DNA of 64,000 nt from Planctomycetota bacterium (lineage in GTDB: Bacteria > Planctomycetota > UBA8108 > JACQVS01). The stretch spans positions 34,360-98,359 of the forward strand of contig JANQLS010000055.1 of NCBI GenBank assembly GCA_028280485.1. The letters are read 5' to 3'. Of the stretch, positions 17,470-25,997 are shown one piece after another. The notes beneath the pieces were generated by a model that worked only from the letters and a program-made list of their open reading frames with translations, ran no database searches and was not told the origin of the DNA. Position 1 is the first letter of the stretch, and each line of letters begins with the position of its first letter. A program made the position numbers and the translations under genes.

Positions 17470-18855
17470 ATGACCGCGATCATCAAAACCATCCAAGACA
17501 TTCTGAAGATCCCTGAACTTCGCAAGCGGATCTTTTTAACCTTTAGTCTCCTGTTCGTAGCTCGCCTCGGATTCCAAATTTACTTACCTGGTATCAACGT
17601 CGATGCTATCGATAATGCGGGAAGTTCAGGTGATTTAAAGGAATGGCTTAAATTTACGGCTACCCTCACGGGTGGATCCTTCAACATGCCAGTGGTGTTC
17701 TCTTTAGGAATTATGCCCTATATCACCGCTTCTATTATTTTCAGCCTTCTAGTCAAGGTGTTCCCTCGACTGGATGCACTTTCGAAAGAAGGTGAACAAG
17801 GGCGAAAGGTCATCAACCGTTATACGCGTTACGCGACGGTCTTGATCTGCTTGGTTCAAGGAACCATGCTCGCCGTTAGCTTTGCCGGAAGTGAAGGACC
17901 TGACGGTCTTAGTTACATCATTGACGAAAATAGCGCATTCCTCATCGGTTTCATGCAGGTGCTCGTCTTAACCGCGGGAAGTCTTTTCATGATGTGGTTA
18001 GGAGAAAAGATCACTGAAGGTGGAATCGGAAACGGTGCTTCACTTCTCATTATGGTGGGAATTATCGCCGCGATCCCCAACGCCTTCGTCAGTCTCTATG
18101 AAGGATTTCGATTGGCCGATGCTGACACTAAGCCCTTCGAGGTCGTCAAGATCTTGATGTTGGTCTTGTTGTACTTCGCAGTGGTCGCAGGAGTCGTCTT
18201 CATCACGAAAGGTCAACGTCGAATTCCAGTTCAAGTTCAACGTTCGGTTCGGGGTCGTCGACAATTTGGTGGCCAACGATCCTACATGCCATTCAAGGTG
18301 AATCCCGCAGGCGTGATGCCCATCATTTTCGCTCAATCCTTGGTGATTCTTCCCACCGGAGTTTTGGGTTACATGGGCAACAACTTGGGATTACCTGGGT
18401 TCCTTTCCAACGGACTCAATTTCATCTCCGATATCTTACAACCGGGTCAGTTCTTCTACTTGGTGACTTATATCATCATGATTTTCTTCTTCACCTATTT
18501 CTGGACGAGTCTCATGTTCAATCCCGTTGAGATCGCCAGCAACATGAAGGAGAACGGAAGCTTTATTCCTGGTATCCGTCCCGGAAAGCGAACGGCAGAG
18601 TATCTCGGCAAAATCATGAAGCGCATCACTTTGGCCGGAGCCGCATTCCTGGCTCTGATCGCCTTGGTACCTCAGCTCGTCAACTCGATGCTCAATGTTG
18701 ATTTCATGATCGCAACTCTCTTAGGTGGAACTGGAATCTTGATTGTGGTCGGAGTCGCCTTGGATCTCGTCGACAAGATCGAATCCCAAATGTTGGTTCG
18801 CCAGTATGAAGGATTCACGGGTGGCTCGGATGCACCACCCAAGAAGGGGAGCTAA
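17470..18855 (+). CDS. secY: Preprotein translocase subunit SecY
   Basis: SecY is the membrane channel through which Sec substrates cross or enter the inner membrane. The 461 residues show about ten hydrophobic segments, the plug/TM2 region FSLGIMPYITASIIFSLL, KEGEQGRKVINRYTRY, GEKITEGGIGNGASLLI, the cytoplasmic loop RRIPVQVQRSVRG and KVNPAGVMPIIFAQS, IPGIRPGKRTAEYL, and the C-terminal SQMLVRQYEGF. It starts at ATG after GGGAAGG. map follows ten bases after the stop; adk, often between them, is absent. Confidence 0.98.
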   Translation: MTAIIKTIQDILKIPELRKRIFLTFSLLFVARLGFQIYLPGINVDAIDNAGSSGDLKEWLKFTATLTGGSFNMPVVFSLGIMPYITASIIFSLLVKVFPRLDALSKEGEQGRKVINRYTRYATVLICLVQGTMLAVSFAGSEGPDGLSYIIDENSAFLIGFMQVLVLTAGSLFMMWLGEKITEGGIGNGASLLIMVGIIAAIPNAFVSLYEGFRLADADTKPFEVVKILMLVLLYFAVVAGVVFITKGQRRIPVQVQRSVRGRRQFGGQRSYMPFKVNPAGVMPIIFAQSLVILPTGVLGYMGNNLGLPGFLSNGLNFISDILQPGQFFYLVTYIIMIFFFTYFWTSLMFNPVEIASNMKENGSFIPGIRPGKRTAEYLGKIMKRITLAGAAFLALIALVPQLVNSMLNVDFMIATLLGGTGILIVVGVALDLVDKIESQMLVRQYEGFTGGSDAPPKKGS

Positions 18856-18865
18856 GAGAGGGACT

Positions 18866-19627
18866 GTGATCGAACTCAAGTCGCGTCGAGAGATCGGCAT
18901 CATGAGGGAAGCAGGCCGATTGGTGGCTCTCGCCCACCAAAAGGTGAGGGAGTTCCTGAAACCTGGCCTGAAAACCATCGAAATCGATCTCATGATTCGA
19001 GATTTTGTCCTCGAGAACAAAGGCACTCTCCTCTTCTTCAATTACCAAGGATTCCCCGCTCATTCTTGTATTTCTATCAATGAAGAAGTGGTTCACGGAA
19101 TTCCTTCTGAAGAGAGAATCCTCAATGATGGCGATATCGTCAGTGTCGACATCGGAGTGGGAAAAGATGGTTTCTGCGGCGACAGTGCTTGGACCTACGG
19201 TGTAGGTTCAATCAATCAAGAAGCCCAAGATTTACTCACTCACTGTGAAGCCGCCCTTTTCAAGGGGATCGAGCAAATGGTGGTGGGAAACCGCATCTCT
19301 GATATCAGCCGAGCTATTCAAGATTACTCTGAAGACCTCGGTTACGGAGTTGTAAAGAAATTTGTGGGTCACGGTATTGGGCGGAGGATGCACGAAGCAC
19401 CCCAAGTCCCCAATTACTGCGACAAAAAAAGCTTCCTTCAAGAAGATCCTGTCCTCCAAGAAGGGATGGTTCTCGCGGTAGAGCCGATGCTCAATGTAGG
19501 CACTGAAGACGTAGAGACCCTCAGTGATAAATGGACGGTGATCACGAAGGATAAGAAACTCTCAGCTCACTTTGAACACACCATCGCGGTCACCTCGGAT
19601 GGGCCTCAGGTTTTGACCGTAACTTAG
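18866..19627 (+). CDS. map: Type I methionine aminopeptidase
   Basis: This cytosolic metalloenzyme removes the initiator methionine from new proteins. I start it at GTG 18866 (MIELKSRREIGIMREAGRL), after AGAGAGGGA and ten bases beyond the secY stop, giving 253 residues as usual. The open frame upstream overlaps secY and is not homologous. The pita-bread-fold ligands are visible: Asp in SVDIGVGKDG, Asp in CGDSAWT, His in VGHGIGRRMHE, Glu in AVEPML, and Glu in FEHTIAV. The secY-map order matches many spc operons, but infA does not follow. Confidence 0.97.
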   Translation: MIELKSRREIGIMREAGRLVALAHQKVREFLKPGLKTIEIDLMIRDFVLENKGTLLFFNYQGFPAHSCISINEEVVHGIPSEERILNDGDIVSVDIGVGKDGFCGDSAWTYGVGSINQEAQDLLTHCEAALFKGIEQMVVGNRISDISRAIQDYSEDLGYGVVKKFVGHGIGRRMHEAPQVPNYCDKKSFLQEDPVLQEGMVLAVEPMLNVGTEDVETLSDKWTVITKDKKLSAHFEHTIAVTSDGPQVLTVT

Positions 19628-20106
19628 AAGCCAATTCTAAGAAGTCGGAGTTCACGAGCAGGCTGAGTTTAAGAGAGTGGGGGCCTATAAAGTTGTAGGG
19701 CTGAATGGGATACACCTTCTTTCGGGAAGGATTAACGATGATGGATGGCCTTGAAGACAATCGATGAATGACGATAGAAGCCCAAATCCCTCGGATGGGA
19801 GGTGATTTTGGGGGGAGGCGATAGAGTGAGAGGGTCCTGCCACACTTTTTCCCGCCTAAGCTGCCATTTTTTAAAAAATAAAAATTTTAAAAAAGGCTTA
19901 ATTTGTCTCAAAAATTCTCTTTGTATTAGGCATTTACCTTCGATATAATCCCGGTTTTCGCATTTTTTCAAGGCGGGAAAGAACTGCCTTAAGTTAAGCA
20001 TTTTAAAAGATTTGTGATAATCCTTTAGAAAGTCATTAAAACGGGCTTTCGTCGTTTGGATCACAATTCTTTTTTCATTCGTTCCTCTTAGAGTGATGGA
20101 ACCGCT
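19628..20106 (+). other. Gap between map and rpmJ
   Basis: No gene is seen; in particular no infA-like ORF. An AT-rich block at 19866-19896 (runs of A and T) precedes the promoter candidate at 19921-19949. An open frame on the minus strand through most of the gap has no recognisable protein features. Confidence 0.6.
19921..19949 (+). promoter_or_regulatory. Probable sigma-70 promoter for rpmJ-rpsM-rpsK-rpsD-rpoA-rplQ
   Basis: TTGTAT at 19921-19926 and TATAAT at 19944-19949 are 17 bases apart, with an AT-rich block just upstream that could act as an UP element. It is well placed to drive the alpha-operon genes, about 150 bases before rpmJ. Confidence 0.55.
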
Positions 20107-20220
20107 ATGAAAGTTAGAGCCTCTGTTCGTCGCATCTGCGAGAACTGCAAAATTATCAAAAGAAAAGGTGTCGTTCGAGTCATCTGTACCAACCCACGCC
20201 ATAAGCAACGGCAACGGTAA
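20107..20220 (+). CDS. rpmJ: 50S ribosomal protein L36 (zinc form)
   Basis: This tiny 37-residue protein reads [20 protein letters not shown] at its start and ends [11 protein letters not shown]. It has the complete L36 zinc ribbon, Cys11, Cys14, Cys27 and His32, and the family's normal length. It is the first gene of the alpha-operon segment, 64 bases before rpsM, and in the usual map/infA-rpmJ-rpsM position. GGAACC lies just upstream of the ATG as a weak Shine-Dalgarno. Confidence 0.95.
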   Translation: MKVRASVRRICENCKIIKRKGVVRVICTNPRHKQRQR

Positions 20221-20284
20221 GTTTGGGTGATGATGAGTTACAACTTCACTTTAATTAAGAATTGATTGGGACTAAGGAGTCAGT

Positions 20285-20668
20285 ATGCCCCGTCTAGTCG
20301 GAGTCGATATTCCTAACGAAAAGATCGTCGAAATCTCATTGACATATATCTTGGGGATCGGCCGCTATCGTTCTAAAGAAATCCTTCGTGAAGCTGGAAT
20401 CGAAGGAACTGTTCGTACTCGTGATCTCAGTGAAGATGATCTGAGTAGAATCAGTAATATTATCGAGGAACGATACGAAACTGAAGGTCAGCTCAGAAGA
20501 GCTATTACTCAAAACATCAGCCGACTCAAAGACATCGGTTGTTACCGTGGACTTCGTCACCGTAAGGGACTTCCTTGCCGAGGACAGAGAACGAAAACGA
20601 ACTCTCGTACTCGTAAGGGACCCCGAAAAGTTGTGGCCACGAAGAAGAGTGTAAAGGCCCTTCGGTAA
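20285..20668 (+). CDS. rpsM: 30S ribosomal protein S13
   Basis: S13 is in the 30S head and forms bridges to L5 and contacts P-site tRNA. The 127 residues begin [20 protein letters not shown] and contain [14 protein letters not shown], the [20 protein letters not shown] segment and the diagnostic [20 protein letters not shown] with TRKGPRK. The ATG follows AAGGAGTC. Its last codons (GCC CTT CGG TAA) are the first unit of a 16-bp tandem repeat that continues into the intergenic space. Confidence 0.98.
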   Translation: MPRLVGVDIPNEKIVEISLTYILGIGRYRSKEILREAGIEGTVRTRDLSEDDLSRISNIIEERYETEGQLRRAITQNISRLKDIGCYRGLRHRKGLPCRGQRTKTNSRTRKGPRKVVATKKSVKALR

Positions 20669-20752
20669 CAGTGCCCTTTGGTAACTGGGCCCTTTGGTAA
20701 CTGGGCCCTTTGGTAACAGTGCCCTTCGGTTATTGGGCTCTTCGATAGTCTG
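20657..20752 (+). repeat. 16-bp tandem repeat spanning the rpsM stop codon
   Basis: Six units of exactly 16 bp, with GCCC (GCTC in the last) at 20657, 20673, 20689, 20705, 20721 and 20737. The consensus is GCCCTTTGGTAACTGG, with TTT/TTC and CTGG/CAGT variants. The first unit encodes the last three residues and the stop codon of rpsM, so the array looks like slippage or duplication of the gene's own 3' end. Confidence 0.85.
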
Positions 20753-20811
20753 ACTAATTTATAGTCCCTCATTTGTAGAATTAACCTAGGTGAATAAGGT
20801 AAAGATTTCAC

Positions 20812-21195
20812 ATGGCACCTGGCGGTAAGAAGAAGAAAGTTAAAAAGAACGTCTCCCGTGGGATCGTTTTTATTAAAGCAACTTTTAATAATACGACGAT
20901 CACCGTGGCTGACAAAAACGGCAACACTCTCTGTTGGGATACCGGTGGATCCATCGGCTACAAGGGGAGTAGAAAAAGTACTCCTTTCGCCGCACAACGT
21001 GCTGGTGAAAGTTGCGCCGCCAAGGTACGCAAAATGGGGATGAAAGAAGTCGAAATCAGAGTTAAAGGACCGGGAGCAGGTCGAGAGTCTGCCATTCGTG
21101 CCTTCCAGAACTCTGGCATGGAAATCAAGGCCATCGAAGATGTGACCCCCCTGCCTCACAACGGCTGTCGAGCTAAGAAACGCCGACGAGTCTAA
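20812..21195 (+). CDS. rpsK: 30S ribosomal protein S11
   Basis: S11 forms part of the 30S platform and the E-site wall. The 127 residues contain [24 protein letters not shown] N-terminal strands, [55 protein letters not shown] and [15 protein letters not shown], all diagnostic. It lies between S13 and S4 as in the alpha operon, but with spacers of 143 and 211 bases. Confidence 0.98.
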   Translation: MAPGGKKKKVKKNVSRGIVFIKATFNNTTITVADKNGNTLCWDTGGSIGYKGSRKSTPFAAQRAGESCAAKVRKMGMKEVEIRVKGPGAGRESAIRAFQNSGMEIKAIEDVTPLPHNGCRAKKRRRV

Positions 21196-21406
21196 TCAAG
21201 ACGACTCACTACATTTTCCCTTGAGAGAGCACTTTCATTGAGAAAGTTTGGGGCGTTGAATCGTCTCGCGGCTGCTTCTCTCAAAGGACCGAAAAATACA
21301 ATTTGAAGGAACAAAAAGGAGCCCGTGAAAGTTTGGCCCTTGGAGTTCTTACTCTCTTTTAATTAGATCAACAAAATTTTAATTCCTTAAGTGGAGTTTC
21401 CTCGTT

Positions 21407-22033
21407 ATGGCGAGATACACAAACGCCAAATGTAAACTTTGTCGCCGAGAAGGTGAACGCTTGTACCTACGCGGTGCACGATGTCACAGTCCAAAATGTG
21501 CCATCGCTCGTCGTCCTCACCCTCCGGGCGCCCAAAGTTTTCGCCGTAAGCGCCTTTCCGATTACGGACTTCAGCTTCGTGAGAAGCAGAAAGCAAAAAG
21601 AATTTTCGGAGTTTTAGAGCGACAATTCCGTCGTTACTACTCCATCGCCTCCCGTAAAAAGGGGAACAAAGGTGATAACTTGATGACCGTTCTCGAGTCC
21701 CGCTTAGACAATGTCGTCTTCTTGGCTGGATTTGCAGAATCTCGCAATCACGCTCGTCAGGTGATTCGCCACGGTCACATCACCGTCAACGGGAAGAAGG
21801 TTTCTATTCCTTCATTCTTGGTGAAGCCCGAAATGGTGGTTGGAGCCGTTCAAAAAGATAAAAGCAAAAAGCTCATCGAGAATAGCCTCGAATTGGCTAA
21901 GGGTGAAATTGTCCCTCCTTGGCTCGCCTGCGATCCCAAGGTGATGGAAGTTAAAGTACTCAAACTTCCCCAAGCTGACGAATTTTCATTCCCGATTCAG
22001 TCGAATCTCATCGTCGAGCTCTTGGCGAAATAA
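21407..22033 (+). CDS. rpsD: 30S ribosomal protein S4
   Basis: S4 nucleates 30S assembly and, in enterobacteria, represses the alpha operon. The 208 residues carry four Cys near the N-terminus (CKLC, then C26 and C31), which suggests the zinc-binding form of S4. They are followed by HPPGAQSFRRKRLSDYGLQL, RQFRRYYSIASRKKGN and the S4 RNA-binding domain RLDNVVFLAGFAESRNHARQ with VNGKKVSIPSF. It starts with MARYTNAKCKLC, after the AGTGGAG stretch. 280 bases without a gene follow before rpoA. Confidence 0.97.
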   Translation: MARYTNAKCKLCRREGERLYLRGARCHSPKCAIARRPHPPGAQSFRRKRLSDYGLQLREKQKAKRIFGVLERQFRRYYSIASRKKGNKGDNLMTVLESRLDNVVFLAGFAESRNHARQVIRHGHITVNGKKVSIPSFLVKPEMVVGAVQKDKSKKLIENSLELAKGEIVPPWLACDPKVMEVKVLKLPQADEFSFPIQSNLIVELLAK

Positions 22034-22356
22034 AGCTGCTGCCTGAAAGTAGGTTTTCTCCTCGGGTCAGCTCGACTTTTCCGGGCAAAGAAAGCTGCTT
22101 TTAAGCTAGCCTGAAAATACAAAAGTGGCCAGTTGATACTGGGTGGGATTCCTGTCATAGTGCAGGTATCTCAAATTGAAATTTGATTCCATGGCAACTA
22201 AGACGGCCGGAAGTTTGAAGTTTAAAGTGAGGTCGGTCTCCACTTCTATTTTCCGCCGCGACTTGCCAACCCCGCCAGATTGGGAAGACTTGAGAGGGTC
22301 TCAACTCTCGACGAGTGTTCTCATTGGCTCAGAAGATTACAATTAGGAGGATTTTG

Positions 22357-23526
22357 ATGCGTATTCGGTGGAGAGACTTCGAGATCCCCAGCTCCGTAAC
22401 CTGTGACCAGGATACGAGAACCGACGAATACGGTAAGTTCATCATCGAGCCTTTTGAACGTGGTTTCGGAGTAACGGTGGGCAATAGCCTCCGTCGAATC
22501 CTGCTTTCATCACTCGAGGGTGCAGCAGTCACCAGCGTTAAGATCGAAGGAGTTCAACACGAATTCTCTACGCTCACCGGTGTTTATGAGGATGTCACGA
22601 ATATCATTCTCAACCTGAAGAGCCTGAGACTCAAAATCGATACCGCAAGTGATGCGGTATTAGAAATTTTCAAAGATAAAAAGGGCGATGTCACAGCGGC
22701 CGATATCCAAGCTCCCGAGGGAGTGGAAGTACTCGATCCCGATTTCCACATCGCTACTCTAACTCAAGATATTCCCTTCCGAGTTGAGCTCCGAGCCACC
22801 AAAGGGCGTGGATACCTCACCGCGGAAGAAAACTCCAAAGGTGATAATGAGATCGGTCTGATTTGGGTCGATTCTTCATTCTCTCCTGTCACGAGGGTCC
22901 GTTATAAGACGGAAGATACTCGTGTGGGTCAGCTCACGAACTACGACCGGCTGATCATGGAGATCTGGACGGATGGAACCATTCAGCCTGAATTGGCATT
23001 GGTGGAAGCAGCGAAGATTCTTCGCAAGCACCTCAATCCGTTCATTCAGTATACGGATATCGGCTTTAGGCGTTCAGAAGGAACCGCACTGAGCGCTCCT
23101 GAAGAAATTCCCGTTCAAGTGGATGAAGGCCCCAGCCAAGAAGAGATCCAAAAGAAGTTTGGTCTCAATATCTCGGCCCTCGGTCTTTCTGTTCGAGCCT
23201 ACAACTGCCTCGAAGCCGAAAACATTCAAACAGTGGGTGATTTGGTCGCCCGCACCGAAGACGACATGCTCAAAGTGAGAAACTTTGGGAAGACCTCTTT
23301 GGACGAAATTCGTGAAAAACTCACGGACTTAGGATTGAAGCTCGGAATGCCTGTCCCGGCTATGCCTGGCGTTGGAATTCCTGGTATCGCTCCTCAGCCT
23401 GCACCTGCACCCCATCCTGCTGCAGCCCCGGCACCAGGCCCCGCTCCTACTGGAGCAGGACCGACACCGGCCCCAGAGAATGGTCAACCAGGTCCTGGCC
23501 CTGGTCCCGGAATCAATCCGAACTGA
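22357..23526 (+). CDS. rpoA: RNA polymerase subunit alpha with Pro/Gly-rich tail
   Basis: The alpha dimer scaffolds RNA polymerase, and its C-terminal domain contacts UP elements and activators. I start at ATG 22357, six bases after AGGAGG; the open frame upstream is not homologous. The N-terminal domain shows GFGVTVGNSLRRILLSSLEG and TLTGVYEDVTNIILNLKSL; the C-terminal domain shows LSVRAYNCLEAENIQTVGDL and FGKTSLDEIREKL. The 389 residues exceed the usual 315-340 because of about 55 extra C-terminal residues made mostly of Pro, Ala and Gly, after GLKLGMPVPAM. Confidence 0.96.
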   Translation: MRIRWRDFEIPSSVTCDQDTRTDEYGKFIIEPFERGFGVTVGNSLRRILLSSLEGAAVTSVKIEGVQHEFSTLTGVYEDVTNIILNLKSLRLKIDTASDAVLEIFKDKKGDVTAADIQAPEGVEVLDPDFHIATLTQDIPFRVELRATKGRGYLTAEENSKGDNEIGLIWVDSSFSPVTRVRYKTEDTRVGQLTNYDRLIMEIWTDGTIQPELALVEAAKILRKHLNPFIQYTDIGFRRSEGTALSAPEEIPVQVDEGPSQEEIQKKFGLNISALGLSVRAYNCLEAENIQTVGDLVARTEDDMLKVRNFGKTSLDEIREKLTDLGLKLGMPVPAMPGVGIPGIAPQPAPAPHPAAAPAPGPAPTGAGPTPAPENGQPGPGPGPGINPN

Positions 23527-23534
23527 ATTGATTA

Positions 23535-23656
23535 ATTAAAATCAGGCCCTTCGGGGCTGATTTTAATCGTTCTGGCAAATCACCGATTTGCCTTCACTCC
23601 GCTAAACATAGGGGCAAAGACCCTATGTTCGTCGCAGAGTTGGTTCCAACTCTGCG
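23535..23656 (+). repeat. Repeat family R2, copy 4
   Basis: Hairpins A to D in the same order as the other copies: TTAAAATCAG-GCCC-TTC-GGGG-CTGATTTTAA; GGCAAATC-ACC-GATTTGCC; constant TTCACTCCGCTAA; AACATAGGG..CCCTATGTT; and GCAGAGTTGG-TT-CCAACTCTGC. It lies between rpoA and rplQ. Arms differ in sequence from the other three copies yet are fully paired. Confidence 0.82.
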
Positions 23657-23750
23657 TTGGATTCATTGATTGGATCTGGTGGAGCAAAGTTTTGAATTTG
23701 AACTCATTTTCGGGTCAGCCTATTGGCCCGATTGTTAAGGAAGCTGATCG

Positions 23751-24191
23751 ATGAGACATCGAGTACGTGGTCGCAAGCTGAATCGAAGTTCGGCGCACCG
23801 AAAAGCCCTTTTGAGGAACCTGGCCCGGAGCCTTTTCCTCCAATACGGTGAAAAAAACCATATCATCACCACTCGCGAAAAGGCGAAATTCGTTCAGCCT
23901 TTCGCTGAGAAATTGATCACCTTGTCGAAGAATAAAACTCTTCACAACTACCGTCGTGGGATCAAGCTCCTCGGTGATGAGGATATGGTCAATAAGCTGT
24001 TTGAGACCATCGGTCCTGCTTATCAAGATCGTCCAGGTGGTTACACTCGTATCTTAAATTTCCAACGCCATCGCCTCGGAGATCGCGCCAGCCAGGTTCT
24101 GCTTGGCTTTGTCGGAGATACTCCTGCACCCGAGTCTGCTGAAGCTGAAGTCGAAGCCGCAGTCGCCGACACCGGAGATAGTGAATCCTGA
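23751..24191 (+). CDS. rplQ: 50S ribosomal protein L17
   Basis: L17 surrounds the tunnel exit. The 146 residues begin MRHRVRGRKLNRSSAHRKAL, then LLRNLARSLFLQYGEKNHIITT-type family core, FAEKLITLSK, and GPAYQDRPGGYTRILNFQRH followed by RLGDRASQVLLGFV. The last 25 residues are an acidic Ala/Glu tail. It is the last gene of the ribosomal super-cluster and is followed by an intrinsic terminator 76 bases after its stop. Confidence 0.97.
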   Translation: MRHRVRGRKLNRSSAHRKALLRNLARSLFLQYGEKNHIITTREKAKFVQPFAEKLITLSKNKTLHNYRRGIKLLGDEDMVNKLFETIGPAYQDRPGGYTRILNFQRHRLGDRASQVLLGFVGDTPAPESAEAEVEAAVADTGDSES

Positions 24192-24267
24192 GACTGAGAC
24201 GATGATCAGGGTTGAGATCTCTCGGCCTTGAGTTCAGCGAATAGAATCACAGCGAAGATAATAAAAT

Positions 24268-24306
24268 GCCCTATTTGAGTTTTTAGGCTCAGATAGGGCT
24301 TTTTTT
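24268..24306 (+). terminator. Intrinsic terminator of the ribosomal cluster
   Basis: GCCCTATTTGAG (24268-24279) pairs with CTCAGATAGGGC (24288-24299), with one mismatch, around an 8-base loop, and is followed by seven T. It is a convincing end for the rpoA-rplQ transcript. Confidence 0.88.
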
Positions 24307-24333
24307 ATGCGGTTTTGAAGAGAGATCTCATCG

Positions 24334-24507
24334 CCAGGGAAGCCCGAAGCTTTAGCGAGGGATCGGGCGAAAATTGAACTCTGAATTATCTAGATATTTT
24401 GGGCTGTTAGACGAGGTATACCTGTTCGGAGGAACGCTCGTGCGGGTGGGGTGCTTTCGAGTATGGTTATGATTCCGATCCTTCGCTAAAGCTTCGGGCT
24501 TCCCTGG
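24334..24507 (+). repeat. Repeat family R3 (TIR element), copy 2
   Basis: This 174-bp copy begins CCAGGGAAGCCCGAAGCTTT then AGCGAGGGATC, and ends with GATCCTTCGCTAAAGCTTC then GGGCTTCCCTGG. Its ends are inverted copies of about 30 bp with one or two mismatches. The interior shares TTTTGGGCTG, TTCGGAGGA and GTATGGTTAT with copy 1. There is no ORF. From here to 24738 no gene is seen. Confidence 0.85.
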
Positions 24508-24738
24508 TGTGAGCTGTAATGCTGTATGTTGTTTAATATTATAGGTTTGGGTTGACCTTGGTTCTAGATGAGGGCCAGGAACTGCCTGGGCTTCATTTCG
24601 AATAAATCGGGGTTGATTCTCGTCTGATAAAGTGCCGAGAAATCCACTCAGGTCTGGACCTCACTCAATCGATAGAACATCATGAGAGAATTGTCGATTC
24701 TTTCAAAGAGTCTCTCCCTCAATATTAGGATCAGAATC

Positions 24739-25764
24739 ATGATTAATTTGAAGTCATTCATCGTTTTGCTCACCTTCGGTGTTCTGTTTTCAGGGCTGCC
24801 TCTTCCTGGCCAAGAGGAGAAATCAAAGGATTCAGGCACGAAAAAGGAAGAAAACCCCAAGAAGGACGAGGAAAAGAAGTCTGAGCCGAAGCTTTCAGAG
24901 GGAGTCTTGGCGAGAGTCAATGGCTATGACATTCGCTTTGATGATTACACTCGATTTCTCTTGGCTCTCTACGGAAAGACCAAGCTCAAAGATCTCATCG
25001 ATCGAATCTTGGTGGAGCAAGAGGCTCAAAAGTTAGAGGTCGTCGTCCCTCACGATGAGATTTCAAAGGCAGTCGATGCTCAAATCTCACAAGTGGTCTC
25101 TGTTCTTTTTAAAGGGGATCGAAGTAAATTTGAGAAGACCTATTTAAAGACTCAAGGGATGACGCTTGAGGAGTACCGTGACTTCATCGCCCAAAAGAAA
25201 GCCTACGATCTTTTGTACGAACGATGTATCAAAAAGAACCGGGCTAAGGGAGAAGCTCCTAAGAAGGCTTTGATGAAGTTGTTTACTCAGAAATACGGCG
25301 AAGATGGGGTTCAGTATGAGCTTCGTCACATCTTGGTTTCGACACGTAAAAAAACAGGTCAAGCGAAGGCTCCGCTAACAGAAGCTCAGGCATTAGCTCG
25401 CGCTGAACAAATTGCGAAGGAAGCTCGTGAAGGAGCTGATTTTGTGGGCTTGGTTCGAAAGTATTCCGATGATTCACTTTCGCGTCGACGCGATGGCAAA
25501 GTAAGAAGATACCGAAAGACTCTCTACGGTAAGAAGTTTCATGCTTACCTAGAGAAGCTTTCTAACGAAGATGCGATCAGTTCTCCAGTTAGATCGTCGA
25601 GGGGCTTTCATGTCATTCAATTGATTGATAAAAAGGTGACTTCCTACGAGGATAAGAAGAAGGAGCTCACTGATCTCTACCTCAATAATCCACCTACTGA
25701 AGCTGAGCGCCAAGCCTTCATTTCTCGTTTGAGAAAAGAGGGTAAGATCATTCAGGCGCAATAG
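24739..25764 (+). CDS. Secreted parvulin-type peptidyl-prolyl isomerase
   Basis: A PrsA/SurA-like foldase that probably helps exported proteins fold. I start at ATG 24739, eight bases after AGGA, which puts a signal peptide (INLKSFIVLLTFGVLFSGLP) at the N-terminus; the ATG at 24682 would bury it. A Lys/Glu-rich linker (residues 28-55) precedes a SurA-N-like helical part (LARVNGYDIRFDDYTRFLLA and DRILVEQEAQK) and a parvulin domain at about 190-305: YELRHILVST, ADFVGLVRKYSDD, FHAYLEKLSNEDAISSPVRS and GFHVIQLIDKK. The conserved SxxGG before the last part is replaced by SRRRDGKV. The gene stands alone between repeats. Confidence 0.85.
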   Translation: MINLKSFIVLLTFGVLFSGLPLPGQEEKSKDSGTKKEENPKKDEEKKSEPKLSEGVLARVNGYDIRFDDYTRFLLALYGKTKLKDLIDRILVEQEAQKLEVVVPHDEISKAVDAQISQVVSVLFKGDRSKFEKTYLKTQGMTLEEYRDFIAQKKAYDLLYERCIKKNRAKGEAPKKALMKLFTQKYGEDGVQYELRHILVSTRKKTGQAKAPLTEAQALARAEQIAKEAREGADFVGLVRKYSDDSLSRRRDGKVRRYRKTLYGKKFHAYLEKLSNEDAISSPVRSSRGFHVIQLIDKKVTSYEDKKKELTDLYLNNPPTEAERQAFISRLRKEGKIIQAQ

Positions 25765-25917
25765 TAGTCGGCTCACCTCCGGGCTTATTAATAAGGGTGC
25801 TTATATCTTTGTTATGAATTTTGATTCCATAGGAATCTAATAATTCACAGCCTCTCCGTGAACCATAATTTGAATAGGTTTTGATGGATTGAGCTTATTA
25901 ACGGCATTCGTTAACTA

Positions 25918-25970
25918 GCCCGAAGCGCTAGCGAGGGGAAAACGAACGTTCAACGTTCAACGCTCAACAT
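25918..25970 (+). repeat. Half of the GCCCGAAGC palindrome plus GAACGTTGA repeats
   Basis: AGCCCGAAGCGCTAGCGAGG at 25918 is one arm of the palindrome seen complete at 52.8 kb. It is followed at 25943-25970 by three tandem units of ACGTTCA, the inverted form of the repeats at 5053-5083. The rest of 25765-25997 contains no gene. Confidence 0.6.
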
Positions 25971-25997
25971 CGAATTAAAAACATATCTATAGCCCCA

